Under the pieces are notes generated by a model that searched no databases, was not told the origin of the DNA, and saw nothing but the letters and a program-made list of their open reading frames with translations. A stretch of 11,349 nt of DNA from Oscillospiraceae bacterium (GTDB taxonomy: Bacteria > Bacillota > Clostridia > Oscillospirales > Ruminococcaceae), in the NCBI GenBank assembly GCA_017396055.1, contig JAFQND010000301.1:1-11349 (forward strand), in the 5' to 3' direction. Positions within the stretch are counted from its first letter, which is position 1; each line of letters begins with the position of its first letter. Below are positions 1 to 4,155 of the stretch, in pieces. A program made the position numbers and the translations under genes.

Positions 1-497
1 AGCCAGTGCAAAGCGAGGATATGTGGATTTTTTCCCTGTTTTCTGAAATCGTCCATGACGGCGCGCATGATGCCGCAGGCGAGAGGATAGAGCGCCATTT
101 TGACAGTACCCAGAGGACCGGGGATCAGGACACGCTCATAATCAGGATGCCACATGAATTTTTCGGTGACACCTTCTGCACCGATGGAGATGCGGATGAT
201 GTACAGGTCTGGGAACTGACCCGGATGGTCTTCACAGAGTTTCTGCCAGCGGTTTGCGAGAAATCCAGGCAGACAGTAGGTATCGTCCTGTGTTTCGCCG
301 AGATTTGTGCCGGCAGAGGTATAACCGCTCCAGACGGGGCGGTCGGGAGTAAAGGTCAGATTCTCCTCCTGCCGGAGGGTGTGCACATGGGAGAGCGGAG
401 CGGTGATGCGGTCCTCCGGCGCCATGGCGAGGGAGTGCCCGTGGGCGTTGGACTGTCCGAATACCAGAAGAATGGGCACGTCATTTGAAGCGAACAT
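1..497 (-). CDS. SASA-like (sialate O-acetylesterase/SGNH) esterase, 3' end cut by window
   Basis: Reading from the ATG at 495-497, 165 residues are open to the window edge, so only the N-terminal part is visible. The motif GQSNAHG at residues 14-20 matches the block carrying the nucleophile serine in SASA/SGNH carbohydrate esterases (usually GQSNMxG). A segment around residue 105 (ISIGAEGVT) fits the glycine-rich second block. The last visible residues, ALHW, are where family members usually continue into QGExD, which would lie outside the window. Such enzymes remove O-acetyl groups from sugars such as sialic acid or xylan. There is no signal peptide, so a cytoplasmic protein acting on imported sugars is likely. 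A Shine-Dalgarno GGGAGGT (505-511) lies 7 bases before the start, and a SigA-type promoter lies just upstream. The family assignment is fairly sure; the substrate is unknown. Confidence 0.75.
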   Translation of the reverse strand, partial: MFASNDVPILLVFGQSNAHGHSLAMAPEDRITAPLSHVHTLRQEENLTFTPDRPVWSGYTSAGTNLGETQDDTYCLPGFLANRWQKLCEDHPGQFPDLYIIRISIGAEGVTEKFMWHPDYERVLIPGPLGTVKMALYPLACGIMRAVMDDFRKQGKNPHILALHW

Positions 498-529
498 ACA
501 GATTACCTCCCGAGGACTTTTCTGTCTTC

Positions 530-558
530 ATTATACCCGGGCAGAACGTTTTTTGCAA
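530..558 (-). promoter_or_regulatory. SigA-type promoter for the esterase gene
   Basis: On the minus strand, TTGCAA (553-558) is followed after exactly 17 bases by a perfect TATAAT (530-535). The start codon is about 33 bases downstream of the -10, leaving room for the GGGAGGT ribosome binding site. The -35 matches consensus at 4 of 6 positions. It lies immediately past the hairpin that ends the cotJ operon, so the esterase is transcribed separately from cotJ. Confidence 0.75.
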
Positions 559-563
559 TACAG

Positions 564-594
564 ATGCCCCATCCGTTTTGAACGGACGGGGCAT
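564..594 (-). terminator. Hairpin terminator after cotJC
   Basis: Two 14-base arms (564-577 and 581-594) enclose a 3-base loop. Read as minus-strand RNA, every position pairs, with one G-U at 571/587. Read as plus-strand RNA, that pair becomes an A-C mismatch, which favours minus-strand use just after the cotJC stop at 599. The U-tract on the minus side is weak (CTGTATTGC), whereas the plus side has TTTT, so efficiency is uncertain. Confidence 0.6.
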
Positions 595-598
595 TTTC

Positions 599-1231
599 TC
601 AGCAGCAGGGGTTTTTGGTGATGAGATTGGCAGCTTTTGTGTCGAACGAGGGGTTGAAGGCAAAGAAATTCTTCGCGCAGACCTTATCCTGTGCGATGCG
701 CAGCGCTTCACCGAAACGCTGATAATGGACGATCTCGCGCTGACGAAGGAAACGGATAGCGTCTTTTACGTCGGGATCATCCACCAGGCGGAGGATATTG
801 TCATAGCTGAGTCTTGCCTTCTGTTCGGCGGCAAGGTCTTCGTTCAGGTCGGCAAAAATATCACCGGTGGAAGCGAGGGTTTCGGCACTGAAAGCTGCCC
901 CGGAAGCGGCCTGCGGCCAGATGCCGGCGGTGTGATCGACAAAATAGGCATCGAATCCTTTTCGTTTGATCTCTTCGGGGGTAAGATTACGGGTCAGCTG
1001 ATAGAGGATCGCCGAGATCATCTCCACATGGGCAAGTTCTTCGGTGCCGACGTCGGTAAGGATTCCGGTCACTTCGCCGTATGGCATGGCAAAACGCTGG
1101 CTGAGATAACGGGTGGCTGCGCCCAGTTCGCCGTGGGGACCTCCCAGCTGGCTCATGATGACCGATGCGGCCTGAGGGTCGGGGCGTTTTACCTTGACGG
1201 GATGGATCAGTTTTTTCTCATAACTCCACAT
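599..1231 (-). CDS. cotJC: Spore coat protein CotJC, manganese-catalase family
   Basis: This 210-residue protein has the N-terminus typical of CotJC (MWSYEKKL) and the ferritin-like four-helix layout of manganese catalases. Likely dinuclear metal ligands are visible: Glu35 in GGPHGELG, Glu65 and His68 in GTEELAH, Glu136 in AAEQKAR and Glu166/His169 in REIVHY. The order and spacing follow known Mn-catalases. In Bacillus the protein is made in the mother cell and built into the inner spore coat; a peroxide-removing role is inferred from the fold. It is the last gene of the cotJA-cotJB-cotJC operon and begins 3 bases after the cotJB stop. Its ribosome binding site GGTGGAGGG lies inside the cotJB end. 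The protein ends in a Cys-Cys pair, which could be cross-linked in the coat, but that is speculation. Confidence 0.95.
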   Translation of the reverse strand: MWSYEKKLIHPVKVKRPDPQAASVIMSQLGGPHGELGAATRYLSQRFAMPYGEVTGILTDVGTEELAHVEMISAILYQLTRNLTPEEIKRKGFDAYFVDHTAGIWPQAASGAAFSAETLASTGDIFADLNEDLAAEQKARLSYDNILRLVDDPDVKDAIRFLRQREIVHYQRFGEALRIAQDKVCAKNFFAFNPSFDTKAANLITKNPCC

Positions 1232-1234
1232 AGC

Positions 1235-1483
1235 TTAACCCTCCACCTGCCAGGGCCAGGGGGAATCGACCCACGCCCAGCGCATCTGACCGTTTTCTTT
1301 ACGGATATCGGGACAGGCTTTTTCCCAGCGTGCCGTCAGTTCTTCCAGCTTTTCCTTCTGACAGAGATAGTATTCCATCGCTTCACAGTCACAGGGATGG
1401 GTATCCAGAAAGAGTTTTGTTTCGATCAGGGCAAATTTCACCGCCTGGATCTCCCGAAGAAGGGACTGCAGATTATTTTCCAT
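1235..1483 (-). CDS. cotJB: Spore coat protein CotJB
   Basis: This 82-residue protein carries the CotJB signature: an N-terminal helix (LLREIQAVKFALIE), then LFLDTHPCDCEA around residues 24-35, and a C-terminal tryptophan-rich segment (WVDSPWPWQ). Size and order match the family. The open frame extends upstream to 1594, but that part lies inside cotJA and shows no CotJB similarity, so I take the ATG at 1481-1483. It has an unusual G-rich ribosome binding site (AAAGGGGG, 1493-1500) about 9 bases upstream. The gene overlaps the end of cotJA by 11 bases, so translation is probably coupled. It is a coat component of the developing spore, with no enzymatic role known. Confidence 0.93.
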   Translation of the reverse strand: MENNLQSLLREIQAVKFALIETKLFLDTHPCDCEAMEYYLCQKEKLEELTARWEKACPDIRKENGQMRWAWVDSPWPWQVEG

Positions 1484-1670
1484 CCGGCACAGCCCCCTTT
1501 CCGATAAACGGCAGATCGAGTTTACAAAAAAGCGTTCCTCTTTCGAGCGCTTCACAGGGTTCATAGAGCTTTTCCCACTGCTGCATGGGAACATAAGTCA
1601 TGGCGAGGGGGAGGTCATCGATCTCACAGCCCTCGCCGAAGACGGAACAGATTTTATCTTTGTGTTCCAT
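1473..1670 (-). CDS. cotJA: Spore coat associated protein CotJA
   Basis: This 65-residue protein has the CotJA core: PLAMTYVPMQQWEKLYEP (residues 21-38) followed by ALERGTLFCKLDLPF (41-55). CotJA is needed with CotJC for coat assembly in Bacillus. An in-frame ATG three codons earlier (1677-1679) directly abuts the Shine-Dalgarno GGAAAGGAG (1680-1688), which is too close. The ATG at 1668-1670 has 9 bases of spacing and is preferred. The gene is first in the cotJ operon and is divergent from the lipoprotein gene at 1816. Expression in the mother cell under SigE is known for Bacillus cotJ, but I found no convincing SigE promoter here. Confidence 0.93.
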   Translation of the reverse strand: MEHKDKICSVFGEGCEIDDLPLAMTYVPMQQWEKLYEPCEALERGTLFCKLDLPFIGKGAVPDGK

Positions 1671-1679
1671 AGGCGGCAT

Positions 1680-1688
1680 CTCCTTTCC
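1680..1688 (-). promoter_or_regulatory. Ribosome binding site that decides the cotJA start
   Basis: GGAAAGGAG on the minus strand sits directly against the ATG at 1677-1679 and 9 bases before the ATG at 1668-1670. Only the second spacing is usable, which shortens CotJA from 68 to 65 residues. Confidence 0.7.
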
Positions 1689-1750
1689 ATGGGACTGTTT
1701 CAGAATATGCCGCGAAAAGAGAGAAGGTGCGGAAAAATATGGCAGATTCG

Positions 1751-1779
1751 TGCAACGAAAAGGAGCGCTCAGGCGTATT
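1751..1779 (+). promoter_or_regulatory. ECF-type promoter for the lipoprotein gene (copy 1 of 3)
   Basis: TGCAAC (1751-1756), a 17-base spacer and CGTATT (1774-1779) form a -35/-10 pair like those of ECF sigma factors, which favour AAC in the -35 and CGT in the -10. The same pair with the same 17-base spacing occurs before the ECF sigma operon and before the LRR protein gene. A transcript starting near 1786 would carry the ribosome binding site at 1802-1809 and reach the GTG start at 1816 after about 30 bases. I see no good SigA promoter for this gene. Confidence 0.68.
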
Positions 1780-1815
1780 CAGCATAGAGAATATTATTTC
1801 CGGGAGGTGTTTTTC

Positions 1816-2580
1816 GTGAAGAAATGGCTGAAAATACTGGCAGGAGGATGCTGCGCACTGATCCTTGCAGCCTGCGGGATACCAAAGGCGGCGGCAACTG
1901 CCAATGTGACCATCATCGAAAATAACGGCAGCAGTCTTCTGGTGGTTGTCGACGGTCAGGGAGCGGGCAGTGCGGCGACAGTCGGAACAGGTTGTCCCAT
2001 CTATGACGAGAAGGGAAAAGAATTTCCTGCCGATGGGCTGAAGCCCGGTATGCAGCTGGAAGTCGGTTTTGACGGTTCGGTCATGGAGACCTATCCCGCA
2101 CATTTTGGCGGGTGTGAATATCTGAAACTGACCGGTACCGAAACGGATATCACGGCGATCGTCGCCGAACTGGAGGAGATGCTGCCAAAGGCAGAGCCTG
2201 ATCCCATGCCGGTTTTACAGGTGGAATGTGCGGGGAAACAGGTTACCTCCTGTCTCAATGCACCGAGGGGCTCCTCCTCGTGGGTAAACGGTGACGAGGC
2301 GATGCTGATGGATTCGCCCCATCCGCTGCAGTGGTCGGAAGAACGGCTGCAGGCGGTATCGGTGCCGGAAGGCTGCAAAAAGATGCGGTTCATCTTGTCG
2401 AAGGAACCGGAAAGCCTGACGGTACGTAGGTGGGACCTTTCGGACGCGGGCGATACTTCGGCAGAGGAAGAACTGTTCACTCCCGATGAAAAAGGAATGC
2501 TTTCACTGAAAGCCGGTATCTATGAGGTTGAGTCGGTTTATGCGGAAGGTGCGCTCACCTGGGTGTTTACCGTAAAATAA
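1816..2580 (+). CDS. Secreted lipoprotein, two-domain, function unknown
   Basis: This 254-residue protein has a classic lipoprotein signal: two lysines, a hydrophobic stretch and the lipobox LAAC with Cys20. The mature protein would be anchored outside the membrane. Residues 28-110 look like a small beta domain (ETYPAHFGG at 91-99), reminiscent of short OB-like domains in YobA/DUF3221-type lipoproteins, though that link is tentative. Residues 130-254 are a second beta-rich, possibly Ig-like domain ending in YAEGALTWVFTVK. The open frame starts at 1600, but the GTG at 1816-1818 has GGAGG (1803-1807) at 8 bases and begins the signal peptide, so I use it. The gene is preceded by an ECF-type promoter and is convergent with the anti-sigma gene, sharing its terminator. 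It is probably part of the envelope-stress regulon; its biochemical role is not recognisable. Confidence 0.8.
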   Translation: MKKWLKILAGGCCALILAACGIPKAAATANVTIIENNGSSLLVVVDGQGAGSAATVGTGCPIYDEKGKEFPADGLKPGMQLEVGFDGSVMETYPAHFGGCEYLKLTGTETDITAIVAELEEMLPKAEPDPMPVLQVECAGKQVTSCLNAPRGSSSWVNGDEAMLMDSPHPLQWSEERLQAVSVPEGCKKMRFILSKEPESLTVRRWDLSDAGDTSAEEELFTPDEKGMLSLKAGIYEVESVYAEGALTWVFTVK

Positions 2581-2608
2581 AAAACAGGAGGTCAAAGCCT
2601 CCTGTTTT
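2581..2608. terminator. Bidirectional terminator between lipoprotein and anti-sigma genes
   Basis: AAAACAGGAGG (2581-2591) pairs perfectly with CCTCCTGTTTT (2598-2608) around a 6-base loop. A T-run follows on the plus side, and TTTTATTTTAC follows on the minus side. The lipoprotein stop ends at 2580 and the anti-sigma stop begins at 2612, so it fits tightly between the convergent genes and can serve both. Confidence 0.92.
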
Positions 2609-2611
2609 CTG

Positions 2612-3415
2612 TTATCCGATGATTTCGATCAGAGCGTCCATATCGGTCCCGGGTTCGGCAAAGAGACTGAAGGTCATGCCGTCCCGTTTCCAGAGGGCAA
2701 GGGAGAAGGTGTTTCCGTCGCCGCTGAACTCCACAGGGAAAGAAGTATCGCAGTCATCCAGCTGTGCGACCTCGGTATATTTGCGGCTGGTATAGATGCC
2801 GCTGACATCGGCATCGCCCAGGGCGGTACGGTAGGTATAATCCACGCCGTCCTGCTCCCAGCAGAGCTGCAGCACTTCACCGCCGATGACGGTCACATCA
2901 CCGTTGATAGCCTCGACAGGAACGACGGGCATAAACTCCAGCACGGGCAGCGCGTCTTCCAGGTATTTGTATTTTACCACGGGATTGGCGATCAGTACGT
3001 CCGGGGTATCTTCGGTGGGTTCTGCGGCAGGGATATCGTCGGTATCCGGCTCGGATTTCATATCCGCTTTGGCAGAACCGTCGGCGGCTTCTTCCATGGC
3101 GGTTTCTCCGGCACTGAAGGAATACGCTTCGCTTTCGATCGAATCTTCCAGCACATCAAAAGCACCCTCAGCCGGCGCGGCGGTTTTGTTCGCTCCGTTC
3201 ATTCCCGCATCCATGGCGGCTTCCGGCGCGGCATCCAATGTCTGAAGTCCCACATATCCCACTGTACAGAGCAGTGCGAAACATGCCGCAGCACCGCAGG
3301 CTGTTCTGACCCATCCATAACGGTTTTTGGGTTTTGCGGTTTTTGCCAGTATTCTTGTTCTCATGTGATCGGATACGGCGATCTGATCCATGGCCTGTTT
3401 ATATGCTTTCTTCAA
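2612..3415 (-). CDS. Membrane anti-sigma factor partner of the ECF sigma
   Basis: This protein of about 267 residues has a short cytoplasmic head (1-35, basic near the membrane), one transmembrane segment (about 37-60), a long acidic Ala/Glu/Asp-rich extracellular linker (about 62-140) and a C-terminal beta-rich domain (about 145-267). The last part resembles DUF4367-like sensor ends of other Firmicute anti-sigma factors (LFAEPGTDMDALIEII). The role follows from topology and from its place directly after the ECF sigma gene, which it overlaps by 17 bases: the head should hold the sigma at the membrane until a signal frees it. No ZAS zinc motif (HxxxCxxC) is present, so the binding domain is of another type. 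The start is taken as the TTG at 3413-3415, with AAAGGAG 9 bases upstream. A TTG at 3421 is too close, and an ATG ten codons downstream remains possible. Confidence 0.82.
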   Translation of the reverse strand: MKKAYKQAMDQIAVSDHMRTRILAKTAKPKNRYGWVRTACGAAACFALLCTVGYVGLQTLDAAPEAAMDAGMNGANKTAAPAEGAFDVLEDSIESEAYSFSAGETAMEEAADGSAKADMKSEPDTDDIPAAEPTEDTPDVLIANPVVKYKYLEDALPVLEFMPVVPVEAINGDVTVIGGEVLQLCWEQDGVDYTYRTALGDADVSGIYTSRKYTEVAQLDDCDTSFPVEFSGDGNTFSLALWKRDGMTFSLFAEPGTDMDALIEIIG

Positions 3416-3908
3416 GATCAACCGCTCCTTTCAGTTTTTCTTTTAATATCGCTCTTGCGCGGAACATCAGCGAACGGACAGTGGATTCCTTTTTACCCAG
3501 AAGGGCGGCTATCTGTCCGACACTGTAATCCTCATAATAAAACAGATGGATGACCTCCCGATATTTGTCCGGAAGCGCCATAACAGCATCCAGAACAATG
3601 TTTCCCTCCAGCCAGTTTTCCTCTGCCGCGGCGGCATCGGTCTCTTCCAGCTCTTTGTGCCGTCTCCAGGGGGAACGGAGCCGGCTGCGGCAGATATTGA
3701 CGGTGACCCGGATAAGCCAGGCTTTGCGGTGCTCTTCGCTTTCAAAAGCCGGAGCCTTTTCCAGAACTTTGACGAGAACATCCTGCAGAACGTCTTCAGC
3801 GTCCGGGATGTTTTTCATACAGGAGAAAGCCAGCCGCAGGATCATATTGCCGTAACGGTCAAGAAGAACATCTGCTGTTTCATCGCGCGCCAATGAAACC
3901 TGATTCAA
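3399..3908 (-). CDS. ECF (sigma-70 family, group 4) RNA polymerase sigma factor
   Basis: This protein of about 169 residues contains only regions 2 and 4, as ECF sigmas do. Region 2 spans about 18-80, with the core-binding stretch DAEDVLQDVLVKVLE (36-50) and the -10 reading helix AWLIRVTVNICRSRLRS (63-79). A charged linker (about 81-105) follows. Region 4 spans about 112-160, with LPDKYREVIHLFYYEDYS and the helix-turn-helix IAALLGKKESTVRSLMFRAR. An in-frame ATG at 3924-3926 lies upstream, but its codons are themselves the Shine-Dalgarno (AAAGGAGG, 3916-3923). The TTG at 3906-3908, 7 bases after GGAGG, is therefore the likely start. The anti-sigma gene overlaps its end. Two promoters precede it, one SigA-like and one ECF-like that suggests autoregulation. 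Confidence 0.93.
   Translation of the reverse strand: MNQVSLARDETADVLLDRYGNMILRLAFSCMKNIPDAEDVLQDVLVKVLEKAPAFESEEHRKAWLIRVTVNICRSRLRSPWRRHKELEETDAAAAEENWLEGNIVLDAVMALPDKYREVIHLFYYEDYSVGQIAALLGKKESTVRSLMFRARAILKEKLKGAVDLEESI
3425..3431 (-). promoter_or_regulatory. Ribosome binding site that decides the anti-sigma start
   Basis: AAAGGAG lies inside the sigma gene end. Its GGAG core is 3 bases from the TTG at 3421 but 9 bases from the TTG at 3415, which favours the latter. No ATG is available at usable spacing. Confidence 0.6.
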
Positions 3909-3915
3909 TGTTCCC

Positions 3916-3923
3916 CCTCCTTT
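3916..3923 (-). promoter_or_regulatory. Ribosome binding site that decides the sigma-factor start
   Basis: AAAGGAGG on the minus strand is contained in the codons of the upstream ATG (3924-3926). It lies 7 bases before the TTG at 3906-3908, so translation should begin at TTG rather than ATG. Confidence 0.7.
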
Positions 3924-3930
3924 CATCTAT

Positions 3931-3959
3931 AATACTTTCGGGCGGCCCGAAAAGTTGCA
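3931..3959 (-). promoter_or_regulatory. ECF-type autoregulatory promoter of the sigma operon (copy 2 of 3)
   Basis: On the minus strand TGCAAC (3954-3959) is followed after 17 bases by AGTATT (3931-3936). The -35 is identical to the other two copies and the -10 shares GTAT. TTTCGC stands just before the -35; similar TTTCGCTG occurs a few bases before copy 3. A transcript would start near 3924, giving a very short leader that just includes the ribosome binding site. No SigA -35 fits this -10. Confidence 0.65.
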
Positions 3960-3984
3960 GCGAAAAAAGATTTTCTTCAGTCCG

Positions 3985-4013
3985 ATTGTAACATGAATTG
4001 GTTCCGGAATCAA
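3985..4013 (-). promoter_or_regulatory. SigA-type upstream promoter of the sigma operon
   Basis: TTGATT (4008-4013), a 17-base spacer and TACAAT (3985-3990) on the minus strand match the housekeeping consensus well (4 of 6 and 5 of 6). The predicted leader is about 70 bases. It could supply basal sigma and anti-sigma, with the proximal ECF promoter adding the induced level. Confidence 0.6.
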
Positions 4014-4047
4014 CGAAGCAGGAAAAAAATTCAAAATTTCGCTGGGA

Positions 4048-4076
4048 TGCAACTACTTTACCCCGTCGGGCGTATA
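4048..4076 (+). promoter_or_regulatory. ECF-type promoter of the LRR surface protein gene (copy 3 of 3)
   Basis: TGCAAC (4048-4053), a 17-base spacer and CGTATA (4071-4076) on the plus strand repeat the element found before the lipoprotein and sigma genes. The predicted transcript starts near 4083, about 73 bases before the ATG at 4156. It overlaps a SigA-like promoter offset by 9 bases. Confidence 0.62.
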
Positions 4077-4085
4077 TGATATAAT
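4057..4085 (+). promoter_or_regulatory. Possible overlapping SigA-type promoter of the LRR surface protein gene
   Basis: TTTACC (4057-4062), 17 bases and a perfect TATAAT (4080-4085) form an alternative housekeeping promoter that overlaps the ECF-type one. Either or both could be active; sequence alone does not separate them. Confidence 0.5.
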
Positions 4086-4094
4086 AAAATATAT

Positions 4095-4114
4095 CTCCGC
4101 GGCGGGGCGCGGAG
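4095..4114 (+). promoter_or_regulatory. GC-rich hairpin in the 5' leader of the LRR protein gene
   Basis: CTCCGC (4095-4100) pairs with GCGGAG (4109-4114), with one further G-C inside and flanking ATAT/ATAT outside. It falls 30 bases upstream of the ribosome binding site and has no T-run after it, so it is not a terminator. It may stabilise the mRNA 5' end; no known riboswitch is recognisable. Confidence 0.4.
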
Positions 4115-4155
4115 CATATCGAATGCGCACAGACCCTTTTTACAGGAGGAGACCC

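Noticed and set aside
485..1507. Plus-strand open frame of 340 codons across the cotJ genes
   Set aside because: It lies opposite three recognisable CotJ proteins, has no recognisable domain, and its first ATG is in the upstream intergenic region. It is open only because of codon bias on the other strand.
1702..1709. Possible SigE -10 (CATATTCT on the minus strand) for cotJ
   Set aside because: Only a partial match, and no SigE-like -35 lies at about 13-17 bases upstream; the nearest ATA is about 28 bases away.
1792..1797. TATTAT as a SigA -10 for the lipoprotein gene
   Set aside because: No -35 is present, and transcription from it would start within or after the ribosome binding site.
1600..1815. 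N-terminal extension of the lipoprotein by 72 codons
   Set aside because: It would cover the cotJA start region, bury the ribosome binding site at 1802-1809 and place the lipoprotein signal in mid-protein.
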